This document shows positions 40,831 to 49,327 of a stretch of DNA of 55,670 nt, in pieces. The position numbers were made by a program, and so were the translations under genes. The notes beneath the pieces were generated by a model that worked only from the letters and a program-made list of their open reading frames with translations, had not been told where the DNA came from and did not search any database. The stretch is from an uncultured Pelagibacteraceae bacterium. GTDB lineage: Bacteria; Pseudomonadota; Alphaproteobacteria; Pelagibacterales; Pelagibacteraceae. The stretch spans positions 1 through 55,670 of the forward strand of contig CACAIK010000007.1 of assembly GCA_902532525.1 (NCBI GenBank), written 5' to 3'. Positions within the stretch are counted from its first letter, which is position 1; each line of letters begins with the position of its first letter.

Positions 40831-43800
40831 TATAATTTTGTGGGCATAGGCTTATCTTTATCAATTTTATATTTTTTAATTGCATCTACCGCATGTTTAG
40901 AAGCAATTAATTGTTCATTAGATAAAATACTTAAGCCATATGCAACTATATGCTCTTTATCGACTTCAAAAAATTTTCTTAAATTTTTTCTTGTATCACT
41001 TCTACCAAATCCATCTGTACCCAATGAATAAAAACTTTTATTTATGTAAGGTCTAATTTGGTCAGAATTCATTCTCATGTAATCTGAAGCTGCTAAAATA
41101 GGACCTTCGGTTTTTCCAAGGCATTTTTCAACGTAAGAGATTTTTTTCTCTCCTCCTGGATTAAGCAAATTATACCTTTCTGTTTCAAGTCCATCTCTTC
41201 TTAATTCATTAAAACTGGTAACACTCCATACTTCACTATCAACTTGATATTCATTTTGTAAAATTTCTGCTGCTTCAATCATCTCTCTTAAAATTGTTCC
41301 TGAACCCAATAATTGAATCTTATTTTTTTTATTCTTACTGAAATCTTTTATTTTATACATCCCTTTTAATATGCCTTCTTCACAATCTTTGGGCATCTCT
41401 GGATGAGAATAATTTTCATTCATTGTTGTAATATAGTAAAAAATATTTTCATGTTTTTCATGCATTCTTCTTAAACCTTCTTTAAAAATTGTAGCTAATT
41501 CATAATGAAAGGTTGGATCATAAGAAACACAATTTGGAATTGTTGATGCTAATAAATGACTGTGACCATCTTGGTGTTGAAGGCCTTCCCCAGCCAAAGT
41601 TGTTCTTCCAGCTGTAGCTCCAATTAGAAATCCTCTTGTTTGACTATCTCCAGCTGCCCACGCAAAATCGCCAGTTCTTTGAAAACCAAACATAGAATAA
41701 AAAAGATAAATTGGTATCATTTCTATATCATGATTTGAATACGATGTTCCTGCAGCTATCCATGATGCCATGGATCCAGCCTCATTTATTCCTTCCTCTA
41801 AAACTTGACCACTTTTCTCTTCCTTGTAAGAGCTTAATTGAGCTGAGTCCTCTGGCTCATATTTTTGACCTTCATGCGCATATATACCTATTTTTTGGAA
41901 AAAACCTTCCATACCAAATGTTCTTGCCTCATCAGGGATTATTGGAACAAGTCTTGGAGCAACATTTTTATCTCTTAGCAAATTCGTCAACATCCTAACA
42001 AGTGCCATAGTAGTTGACATTTCTTTTTCACCGGTTGATTTTTTCATAAAGTCAAAAATATCATTACTTGGTGTTTTGATTGGTTTCGAAAAAGACGATC
42101 TCTCAGGAATATATCCTCCTAAAGCCAATCTTCTTTTTTTTAAGTATTTTATTTCCTCTGAATTTTCATCAGGTCTAAAGTATTCTATATTTTTGACTTG
42201 TTCATCTGTTAATGGAACATCAAATCTATCTCTATAATATAGCAAATCATCTACACCTAATTTTTTTTGCTGATGGGTTGTATTTATACTTTCACCAGAT
42301 TTTCCCATACCGTATCCTTTAATTGTTTTAGCTAATATGACTGTTGGTCTGTCTTTTGTATTAATAGCTTTATGATAAGCAGCATAAACTTTATGCGGGT
42401 CGTGACCGCCTCTATTTAATTTCCAAATATCGCTATCCGTATAACTTGCAACTAGATTTTTAAGTTCAGGGTATTTCCCAAAGAAGTTATCTCTAACATA
42501 TAAACCGCCTTTTGCTTTAAAGGCTTGGTATTCTCCATCAACTGCTTCGTTCATTCTTTTTACAAGTAAACCTGATTTATCATTTGCGAGTAAAGGATCC
42601 CAATATGATCCCCAAATGACTTTTATTACATTCCATCCAGCTCCTCTAAAAATTCCTTCTAATTCTTGAATAATTTTACCATTGCCTCTTACTGGACCAT
42701 CTAATCTTTGTAGGTTGCAGTTCACAACATAAATCAAATTATCTAACTTTTCTCTTGCTGCTAAACCAATAGATCCTAGAGCTTCTGGCTCGTCTATTTC
42801 ACCATCTCCTAAGAAAGACCAAACTTTTCTATTCTCATCTTTTATTAATTTTCTATTAATAAGATATTTCATAAATCTTGCCTGATAAGTTGCCATCATT
42901 GGTCCAAGACCCATAGAAACAGTTGGAAACTGCCAAAACTTAGGCATCAGCCATGGATGAGGATAAGATGACAAACCTCCTGGGTAAACTTCCTGTCTGA
43001 ATCTATCTAATTGCTTCTCGTCAAGTCTTCCTTCCAAAAAAGCTCTAGCGTAAATACCTGGCGCTGAATGTCCTTGGAAATAAATTAAATCTCCTCCAAA
43101 TTTATTGCTTTTAGCTCTCCAAAAATGATTCATTCCTATATCATAAAGAGTTGCTGCTGAAGCAAATGTCCCAATGTGACCTCCTAATGAAGGGTCTCTC
43201 ATGTTTGCTCTGACAACCATCACTGCTGAATTCCATCGAATTAGTGCTCTGATTTTTCTTTCGATATTTTGATCGCCTGGAGATTTTATCTCTTCATCTG
43301 CTGGTATAGTGTTTATGTATGGTGTATTTTGGGTGTAGGGTATATTTGATCCCTCTTTATATGCCTGATCAATTAATTGTTTAATTAAAAAATGAGCTCT
43401 CTCAGGTCCTTCGGAATGTACTACAGCAGACAAAGATTCTAACCATTCTTTTGTCTCTTGAGGATCAGTATCATTATTATTTTCAACTATTTCTAATCTT
43501 TCATTATGATCTTCTACTTGTGTATTTTCTACTTTGATCTCTTTATGTGCACTCGTATCTAATTCAGAATTATTATATCCATTAGAATTTTCCGCTTCGG
43601 CAATTATTTTTTCCGTCACTGGTGGTATCTTTTCATTAGTTTCTTGTTTTTGCTTAGTTCCATTCTCAGAGGATAATGTTAGTATCAAATCTCCTTTAGA
43701 AACTTTATCACCAATCTTTATGTTAATACTATCTACAACACCCTCAAAAGCAGATGGTACTTCAACACTTGATTTATCACTTTCTAAAGTTATTACAGGG

Positions 43801-43898
43801 TCATTTTTAGAGATTTTATCTCCTTCTTTTACAAGAATTTCTATGATTTCTACTTCTTCAAAATCTCCAATATCTGGAACTAGTAATTTTTCACTCAT
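40830..43898 (-). CDS. aceE: Pyruvate dehydrogenase E1 (homodimeric AceE type) with fused N-terminal lipoyl domain
   Basis: A 1022-residue E1, about 130 residues longer than standard AceE. The extra part is an N-terminal lipoyl domain (residues 1-76) with the lipoylation motif LESDKSSVEVPS, Lys42, joined by an acidic, Gln/Asn/Glu-rich linker (about 77-150). The E1 part then begins around ETKEWLESLSAVVHSEGPER. Seen: the thiamine-diphosphate motif GDGEIDEPEA and VVNCNLQRLDGPVRGNGK, the catalytic His region (GHSAPGIYARAFLEGRLDE), and the C-terminal pyrimidine-binding domain. AceE is typical of gamma- and betaproteobacteria, whereas many alphaproteobacteria use the two-gene PdhA/PdhB E1, so the gene may be a replacement by transfer. 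I do not see a clear promoter; a short run of alternating T and A lies just upstream. Confidence 0.95.
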   Translation of the reverse strand: MSEKLLVPDIGDFEEVEIIEILVKEGDKISKNDPVITLESDKSSVEVPSAFEGVVDSINIKIGDKVSKGDLILTLSSENGTKQKQETNEKIPPVTEKIIAEAENSNGYNNSELDTSAHKEIKVENTQVEDHNERLEIVENNNDTDPQETKEWLESLSAVVHSEGPERAHFLIKQLIDQAYKEGSNIPYTQNTPYINTIPADEEIKSPGDQNIERKIRALIRWNSAVMVVRANMRDPSLGGHIGTFASAATLYDIGMNHFWRAKSNKFGGDLIYFQGHSAPGIYARAFLEGRLDEKQLDRFRQEVYPGGLSSYPHPWLMPKFWQFPTVSMGLGPMMATYQARFMKYLINRKLIKDENRKVWSFLGDGEIDEPEALGSIGLAAREKLDNLIYVVNCNLQRLDGPVRGNGKIIQELEGIFRGAGWNVIKVIWGSYWDPLLANDKSGLLVKRMNEAVDGEYQAFKAKGGLYVRDNFFGKYPELKNLVASYTDSDIWKLNRGGHDPHKVYAAYHKAINTKDRPTVILAKTIKGYGMGKSGESINTTHQQKKLGVDDLLYYRDRFDVPLTDEQVKNIEYFRPDENSEEIKYLKKRRLALGGYIPERSSFSKPIKTPSNDIFDFMKKSTGEKEMSTTMALVRMLTNLLRDKNVAPRLVPIIPDEARTFGMEGFFQKIGIYAHEGQKYEPEDSAQLSSYKEEKSGQVLEEGINEAGSMASWIAAGTSYSNHDIEMIPIYLFYSMFGFQRTGDFAWAAGDSQTRGFLIGATAGRTTLAGEGLQHQDGHSHLLASTIPNCVSYDPTFHYELATIFKEGLRRMHEKHENIFYYITTMNENYSHPEMPKDCEEGILKGMYKIKDFSKNKKNKIQLLGSGTILREMIEAAEILQNEYQVDSEVWSVTSFNELRRDGLETERYNLLNPGGEKKISYVEKCLGKTEGPILAASDYMRMNSDQIRPYINKSFYSLGTDGFGRSDTRKNLRKFFEVDKEHIVAYGLSILSNEQLIASKHAVDAIKKYKIDKDKPMPTKL

Positions 43899-44009
43899 TT
43901 CGCTATTTGTATATATATATATTATTTACTTTTAATAGATGTATATTTTTGACCATTATTAAAATTTAGTAAAATTAATAATAAATGTTAAAAGAATAGA
44001 TTATATTTA

Positions 44010-44086
44010 GCGCCTGTAGCTCAATTGGATAGAGCGCTTGGCTACGGACCAGGAGGTTCTGGGTTCAACTCCTAGCAGGCGCACCA
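44010..44086 (+). tRNA. tRNA-Arg (anticodon ACG)
   Basis: GCGCCTG at 44010-44016 pairs with CAGGCGC at 44076-44082. D-arm (AGCTCAATTGGATAGAGC), anticodon arm CTTGG-CTACGGA-CCAGG with anticodon ACG, and T-arm TGGGTTCAACTCC-like are in order. The discriminator A at 44083 and encoded CCA at 44084-44086 complete the 77-base gene. A34 would be deaminated to inosine by TadA to read CGU/CGC/CGA. A possible -35 TTGACC at 43949-43954 and TAAAAT at 43970-43975 lie upstream, but the 15-base spacing is short. Confidence 0.98.
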
Positions 44087-44099
44087 AAAAGAAGGAAAA

Positions 44100-44183
44100 A
44101 TGAAAATATCTTTGCAAAAATCTGTAATTTATTTTTTTGTAATAGTGTTAATAATATTATTTTTAATAACTTTAATAATTTAA
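44100..44183 (+). CDS. 27-residue hydrophobic miniORF after tRNA-Arg
   Basis: ATG at 44100-44102 opens 27 codons ending at TAA 44181-44183. The encoded peptide has a short polar start (MKISLQKS) and then an almost purely Val/Ile/Leu/Phe helix of about 19 residues, enough for one membrane span. A purine-rich GAAGGA stretch sits 5-10 bases before the ATG, a better Shine-Dalgarno than most genes here have. The stop overlaps the ATG of the thioesterase gene by one base (TAATG), the same coupling seen at yidD-yidC and cobS-cobT. Against: in AT-rich DNA, hydrophobic short frames arise easily. It could alternatively act as a translated leader for the thioesterase. Confidence 0.5.
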   Translation: MKISLQKSVIYFFVIVLIILFLITLII

Positions 44184-44602
44184 TGAAAAAATTTAAACAA
44201 ATTAGCGTTAAAAAAGGTTTCATGAGACACAATGGTGGTTTGCTACTAAGAGATATCTCAAAAACTAAATATGAATTTAAAACCAAAATAAAAAAAAACC
44301 ATCTTAACAGAGCTGGCATAACTCATGGTGGGTATATAGCATCGATTATAGATACCGGGTGTGGATCTGGAGCCCATAGAATTTCGGGTAATCAACCTTG
44401 TGTAACTATAACACTTAATATTAACTTTATTGGGCCTTCAACTATTGGTGATGAAATTTTTGGATATGTAAAAATTAAAAAAAAAACAAAAAGTATGGTT
44501 TTTTTAGAGTGCTATTTAGAATGTAAAGGTAAAATAATTGCATCTGCTACAGGTATTTGGAAAATACTTCAACGTAAGTTACCCCATGCAGGTCTAAGCT
44601 AG
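44183..44602 (+). CDS. PaaI-like hotdog thioesterase
   Basis: A 139-residue single hotdog domain. Seen: NRAGITHGGYIASIIDTGCG, the signature of the PaaI/YbgC-type family (the HGG loop and the helix with catalytic Asp), LNINFIGPSTIGDEIFGYVKI, and C-terminal ECYLECKGKIIASATGIWK. It would hydrolyse an acyl-CoA, perhaps aromatic or medium-chain; the substrate is unknown. It follows tRNA-Arg and the 27-codon miniORF, whose stop overlaps the start. It is convergent with the TRAP permease, overlapping 4 bases. Confidence 0.9.
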   Translation: MKKFKQISVKKGFMRHNGGLLLRDISKTKYEFKTKIKKNHLNRAGITHGGYIASIIDTGCGSGAHRISGNQPCVTITLNINFIGPSTIGDEIFGYVKIKKKTKSMVFLECYLECKGKIIASATGIWKILQRKLPHAGLS

Positions 44603-46920
44603 GTTCTTCTTTTTATATTTAAATAACCAAAAATTGATAAAAGAATAAGAGCAATAGGATAAACTATTTCTTTTTTTGGTCTATTCTGATTTTCAATTTT
44701 AAATTCATTAATAATATCTCCCATATCTAAACCAGATTTTTTTGCAATTCCATTCCATTTTAAAGTATCAATTATGGGTTTATTATCTTCTACAACTAAG
44801 CTCATTCCATAATCATCTAAACTGAAATTTTCATCAAAACTATTTTTTTCAATTACAAACAATTTATATCTTTCGCCGTACTCTGTAAGTCTAGTAATTT
44901 TAATTCTTATCTCTTTATTATAATCAAACTGTTTTTTGTTTATTTCTTCAATACTTAAATAGTTATATTTTGGGTAAAATTTATTTAGAATAAATTCTGG
45001 AGATAAAAATGAAATTGAAATTATTAAAAAGATAATAATTTCGTACCATCTCAGTTTATTTATAAACCATCCCTGAGTAGCAGATGTAAATACTAAAATC
45101 CCAATCAATGAGGTTGCTATGACCATTAAGCCATGCCATATACTTTCAATACCAATTAATAATAACTCACTGTTAAATAAGAATACAATAGGAAGTATTC
45201 CGGTTCTCAGACTATACCAAAATGCCTGGGCTCCTGTTCTTAATGGGTCTCCACCAGAAATAGCAGCAGCTGCGTAAGATGCTAAGCCAACTGGAGGTGT
45301 TACGTCTGCCATTAGGCCAAAATAGAACACAAATAAATGAACCGCAATTAAAGGAAAAATAAATCCAGATGCATTTCCAACATCCACAAGAACAGTTGCC
45401 ATTAGAGATGCTACAACAACGTAGTTTGCCGTAGTTGGTAAACCCATACCCAATAGTAAACACAAAATAATAGTTAAAAATAAGAGAATAATAACATTAT
45501 CTTTTGCAATCGACTCTATTACAATTATTAAATTAGTACTCAAACCTGTAGATCCAACCGCACCAACTATAATACCTGCTGTTGCAATTGCTATTCCGAC
45601 ACTAACCATATTCAAAGCACCCTTTTCAAAACCAACAATAGTTTGGTTGTACCAATAAATTAAAGCATTCTTAAAGTTCTTTTCTTTAAAAATTTTATTT
45701 AAAAGATTAACTATAATTAAAGTTATTGTTGCAAAAAAAATAGAGTAAGATGCTGTAAGCCTCATATAAACTAGTAGATATATAAGAACAAATATTGGAA
45801 CTAAAAAATGTATTCCTTCAAAAAATGTTTTTTTCAATTTTGGAATATCGTTTTCATCCATACCTTTTAAATTTAATTTAAGCGCTTCAAGGTGAGATAT
45901 ATAAAATAGCGCAATGTAAGAAATTATAGCTGGTAAAAAAGCATGTTTGACAACTTCAAAATATGTAACACCGATAAAACTTGCCATCACAAAAGCTGCT
46001 GCTCCCATAACAGGAGGCATTATTTGACCATTAACTGATGAAGATACTTCGATTGCACCCGCTTTTTCTTTGGAAAAACCGGTCTTTTTCATAATTGGAA
46101 TTGTAAATGTTCCAGTTGTAACTGTATTAGCAATTGATGATCCAGAGATTAATCCTGTCATACCAGATCCAAGAATAGCTGCTTTGGCAGGACCACCTCG
46201 CATTTTTCCAACCATTGCAAAAGCTAAATCTAAAAAATATTTACCTCCTCCAGCAGTTTCTAAAAGTGCACCAAAAAGTACAAAGAGAAATATGAAATCT
46301 ACAGAAACACCTATCGGAATTCCGAAAATAGCTTCTTGATCAAACCATTGAAAACCAACTAACCTTTTTAATGACAATCCACCATGAGAAATTATGTCTG
46401 GTGCATATTGCCCAAAATAAGAAAATAACAAGAAACAAACTGCAATAACAACTAATGGGACACCTATTACTCTACGTGTAGCCTCTAGAAGAATTAATAT
46501 TCCAATTATTCCGAGTATTAACTCAATTGGAATAGTAAAATTATCGTAAAGATTTATTTTAAGTAATATTCCACCCCTATCTACTAATTGATCATAAAAA
46601 ACATAAATATATAAACAACAAATTGCACCTGTTATTGCAATTAATATATCTATAAAATTTACTTTTTTACCCCTTGCATATGGAAATATTAAAAAAGCTA
46701 GTAAAAGTGCAAAGCCAAGGTGAATTGCTCTAGCCGGTAAACCTTTAAACATTCCAAAATTAAACCAAAATGGAAATGGAGAAGCATACCAAAGCTGAAA
46801 TAAAGACCAGGTTATTGCAATAATAGCAACTAACTTTAAATGAAAACCTGTTAGGTTTCTTGTAGGAGAAAGATCTTCTTTAATCTTATTTTCAATTTTT
46901 TTATCTATGTCTGCTGACAT
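44599..46920 (-). CDS. Fused TRAP transporter permease (TAXI type)
   Basis: A 773-residue protein combining the small and large TRAP membrane subunits (DctQ-like and DctM-like) in one chain. Seen: an N-terminal cytoplasmic tail, an approximately four-helix DctQ-like part (about 25-170), then a DctM core with GSGMTGLISGSSIANTVTTG, SSVNGQIMPPVMGAAAF, LGMGLPTTANYVV and DVTPPVGLASYAAAAI. The soluble C-terminal domain at about 680-750 has a PDZ-like strand (WNGIAKKSGLDMGDIINEF), followed by a final helix. It imports a carboxylate or similar solute using a sodium gradient with the adjacent TAXI binding protein. Its start is 67 bases after the binding-protein gene, across a terminator hairpin. Confidence 0.95.
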   Translation of the reverse strand: MSADIDKKIENKIKEDLSPTRNLTGFHLKLVAIIAITWSLFQLWYASPFPFWFNFGMFKGLPARAIHLGFALLLAFLIFPYARGKKVNFIDILIAITGAICCLYIYVFYDQLVDRGGILLKINLYDNFTIPIELILGIIGILILLEATRRVIGVPLVVIAVCFLLFSYFGQYAPDIISHGGLSLKRLVGFQWFDQEAIFGIPIGVSVDFIFLFVLFGALLETAGGGKYFLDLAFAMVGKMRGGPAKAAILGSGMTGLISGSSIANTVTTGTFTIPIMKKTGFSKEKAGAIEVSSSVNGQIMPPVMGAAAFVMASFIGVTYFEVVKHAFLPAIISYIALFYISHLEALKLNLKGMDENDIPKLKKTFFEGIHFLVPIFVLIYLLVYMRLTASYSIFFATITLIIVNLLNKIFKEKNFKNALIYWYNQTIVGFEKGALNMVSVGIAIATAGIIVGAVGSTGLSTNLIIVIESIAKDNVIILLFLTIILCLLLGMGLPTTANYVVVASLMATVLVDVGNASGFIFPLIAVHLFVFYFGLMADVTPPVGLASYAAAAISGGDPLRTGAQAFWYSLRTGILPIVFLFNSELLLIGIESIWHGLMVIATSLIGILVFTSATQGWFINKLRWYEIIIFLIISISFLSPEFILNKFYPKYNYLSIEEINKKQFDYNKEIRIKITRLTEYGERYKLFVIEKNSFDENFSLDDYGMSLVVEDNKPIIDTLKWNGIAKKSGLDMGDIINEFKIENQNRPKKEIVYPIALILLSIFGYLNIKRRT

Positions 46921-46934
46921 TCAGCTTAATATAT

Positions 46935-46966
46935 AAAAAAAAAGGCCCAATAGATATATTGGGCCT
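46935..46966 (-). terminator. Rho-independent terminator/attenuator between TAXI binding protein and permease
   Basis: AGGCCCAATA (46943-46952) pairs perfectly with TATTGGGCCT (46957-46966) around the loop GATA. On the minus strand the stem is followed at once by nine T residues (the A run at 46935-46943). It lies after the TAXI binding-protein stop and before the permease ATG. Such a position suggests partial termination so that the binding protein is made in excess of the permease, a common way to set importer stoichiometry. Confidence 0.85.
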
Positions 46967-46987
46967 AAATTTTTTATAAAGATTTAA

Positions 46988-47995
46988 TTACATTAAACCA
47001 GCTTCTTTATAATATTTAACAGCTCCGGGATGAAGTGGTGCTGATAAACCATCAGCTATCATATTTTTTTTCTCTAAAGGAGCGAAAGCTGGATGTTGTT
47101 TTCTAAAATCATCAAAATTTTCAAAAACAGCTTTTGTAACCTGATAAACTAAATCCTCAGAAACATCCATACTTGTTACTACAGTAGCTTTAACACCAAA
47201 TGTAGTTACATCTTTTTTCTGTTTAGTATAAGTACCTTTTGGAATTGTTGCAGATGCATAATAATCAGCTCCACTAATAATTCCATCAATTACATCTCCT
47301 GTTAAGTTGATTGGCATTGCTTTAGCTGCACATGTTGCCGCTTGTTCCATTGCCCCATTTGGAAAACCTACTGAATATCCAAACGCATCAATTTTACCAT
47401 CGCATAGAGCTTTTACTTGCTCTGAGGATGTTAACTCTGTAACTGATTTAAAGAAGCTGTTGTCAACTCCCATAGCTTTCATTAATTCTTCCATAGTTCC
47501 TCTTTGACCAGAACCTGGATTTCCAATGTTTACTACTTTTCCTTTGAGACCCATAAAATCTTTGACTTTTGCTTTTTTTCTAGCCCAGATTTGAAATGGC
47601 TCATTATGCACTGAGAAAACAGCTCTTAAATTCTTGAATTGTTTCCCTTCCCATTTGCTTGATCCATTGTAAGCATGATATTGCCAGTCAGATTGTGCTA
47701 CACCAAATTGAAACTCTCCATCTTTTATTTGTCCGATGTTATAATTTGAGCCTCCAGTTGAAGGAGCGGTACATCTGTAAGCTTTATCTTTCATACCTTT
47801 TTTTCTACCATGTTCAGCACTAATTGCTGATTTGTGTAACATTTTACAAATAGCGTTCCCTGTCTGAAAATAAACTCCAGTTGGTCCTCCTGTGCCTATT
47901 GTAAAAAACTCTGCTGATTTTGCTATTGATCCGAATGAAAATATAGCAGCAAAAATAATCAGAGAGCTTGATATTGTTGATAATATTTTTTTCAT
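46988..47995 (-). CDS. TAXI-family TRAP transporter solute-binding protein
   Basis: A 335-residue exported protein. Seen: signal peptide MKKILSTISSSLIIFAAIFS with cleavage likely after residue 27 (SIAKSAEFF); FFTIGTGGPTGVYFQTGNAI, the TAXI (TRAP-associated extracytoplasmic immunogenic) signature; then CTAPSTGGSNYNIGQIKDGE, LKGKVVNIGNPGSGQRGTM and C-terminal APLHPGAVKYYKEAGLM. It would capture a small organic acid in the periplasm and hand it to the fused permease encoded just downstream. The specificity is unknown; glutamate and other dicarboxylates are known for some homologues. A good Shine-Dalgarno (AGAGAGGG on the minus strand, around 48000) precedes the start. Confidence 0.95.
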   Translation of the reverse strand: MKKILSTISSSLIIFAAIFSFGSIAKSAEFFTIGTGGPTGVYFQTGNAICKMLHKSAISAEHGRKKGMKDKAYRCTAPSTGGSNYNIGQIKDGEFQFGVAQSDWQYHAYNGSSKWEGKQFKNLRAVFSVHNEPFQIWARKKAKVKDFMGLKGKVVNIGNPGSGQRGTMEELMKAMGVDNSFFKSVTELTSSEQVKALCDGKIDAFGYSVGFPNGAMEQAATCAAKAMPINLTGDVIDGIISGADYYASATIPKGTYTKQKKDVTTFGVKATVVTSMDVSEDLVYQVTKAVFENFDDFRKQHPAFAPLEKKNMIADGLSAPLHPGAVKYYKEAGLM

Positions 47996-48103
47996 ATACC
48001 CTCTCTAAAGTTTTAAAATCGAATCTAACTATTTATTACTACGAGTGTCTAGTAAATTCAGTTAATATAAGTATTGTTAATTAAGGAATTTTTTAACTGA
48101 TTA

Positions 48104-49327
48104 TTATTTTTCAACCCAAGATTTTAATTTATTTACTCCTTCTACAACCTTAGGGGCGTACAATTTTATTAACTCATCATTAATATCAGTTTTTTCATTA
48201 ATATTTTTCATAAATATATCGCCGTCAAAATCTGTAAAACTTAGACGAACAATCATCCTTTTTTCATCAAATCCAAAGTCACTTCCTGGAAGTAAAGCAA
48301 TATTTAAATTAGTTAAAATTTCATCACACATGATTGAAGAATTATTAAATTTCTTGTTCAAAAATTCAGGCATCAAATAAAAGCCACCCATGGGTTTGTT
48401 CATAATAATATTATTAGATTTTAAATTTCTATATACGTATTCTCCAACAGCTTTAAGAATTTTTTTTGATTTTAAGATATATTCATCATGGTTGGCATTA
48501 AAAGCAGATATTGCAGCAAACTGTATTGGTGAACTTACGGCGGAAAATGTTTCACTTGCTAAAACTTTCATAGATTTAAGTAATTCAATTTTTTTCTTTG
48601 GTATTATAAAGTACCCAAGTCTCCATCCTCCAGCACCACACCATTTACTAAGTCCGTTACTTATTACGACATTATCAGGGCAGTGTTCAAAAATAGACAT
48701 ATAATTTTCATCAAATGTTAATTCAGAATAAATTTCATCTGATAAAACTAAAATATTATACTTTTTCACTATTAAAGAAATTTCTTTTAAATTTTCGCAT
48801 ACTTGTCCTGATGGATTATTTGGAGAATTAAGAAACAAAAGATATTTTTTATCTGGTTTTTTCAAAATAATTTTTTCTATTTCTTGAGCTTTAGGAAACC
48901 AATTATTTTCAGCAGATGTTTGTATCCAATTATAGTTATTTTTAGCTATTATTGATTGTGGCTTATAAGATACCCAACTTGGAGATGGCAATAAAACTTC
49001 ACCTTCAAATGCTAAATGCATCAAGAACATAAGCTCTTTGGTACCGGGACCTATTATGACTTGATCTGAGTCAAAATTATAATTTTTCTTTTTTGACTCA
49101 TATTTTGCGATTGAACCTCTTAATTTATCTAATCCTTGGATAGGTAAATAACTTTTTTGATGTGCATTTTTTTTTAATTCTTCAACAATAGTAATTGGAA
49201 CTGGAAATGGTGATTGTCCAAATCCAAACTTAATAATATTTTTTCCTTCAATTTCAATAACTTTTGATTTTTCATTTATTTTTAGTGTTGCTGATAAACT
49301 TAAATTTTTGATTGCGTCTTTGATCAT
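48104..49327 (-). CDS. Class I/II aminotransferase (pyridoxal-phosphate), specificity uncertain
   Basis: A 407-residue fold-type I aminotransferase. Seen: GFGQSPFPVPITIVEELKKN, the N-terminal arm; PGTKELMFLMHLAFEGEVL (cofactor phosphate region); LNSPNNPSGQVCENLKEI (conserved Asn); SDEIYSELTFDE (Asp to the pyridine nitrogen); the Schiff-base Lys in NGLSKWCGAGGWRLGYFI; and C-terminal MIVRLSFTDFDG with the substrate-carboxylate Arg. The motifs suit the aspartate/aromatic aminotransferase superfamily, but I cannot choose the substrate. The start overlaps the AACS stop by one base, so the two are co-expressed; the link to acetoacetate suggests a catabolic role, by inference only. Confidence 0.88.
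   Translation of the reverse strand: MIKDAIKNLSLSATLKINEKSKVIEIEGKNIIKFGFGQSPFPVPITIVEELKKNAHQKSYLPIQGLDKLRGSIAKYESKKKNYNFDSDQVIIGPGTKELMFLMHLAFEGEVLLPSPSWVSYKPQSIIAKNNYNWIQTSAENNWFPKAQEIEKIILKKPDKKYLLFLNSPNNPSGQVCENLKEISLIVKKYNILVLSDEIYSELTFDENYMSIFEHCPDNVVISNGLSKWCGAGGWRLGYFIIPKKKIELLKSMKVLASETFSAVSSPIQFAAISAFNANHDEYILKSKKILKAVGEYVYRNLKSNNIIMNKPMGGFYLMPEFLNKKFNNSSIMCDEILTNLNIALLPGSDFGFDEKRMIVRLSFTDFDGDIFMKNINEKTDINDELIKLYAPKVVEGVNKLKSWVEK

Noticed and set aside
43905..43925. Short TA repeat upstream of aceE
   Set aside because: In DNA of this base composition a few alternating T/A units are common; there is no evidence that it is a regulatory or phase-variable repeat.
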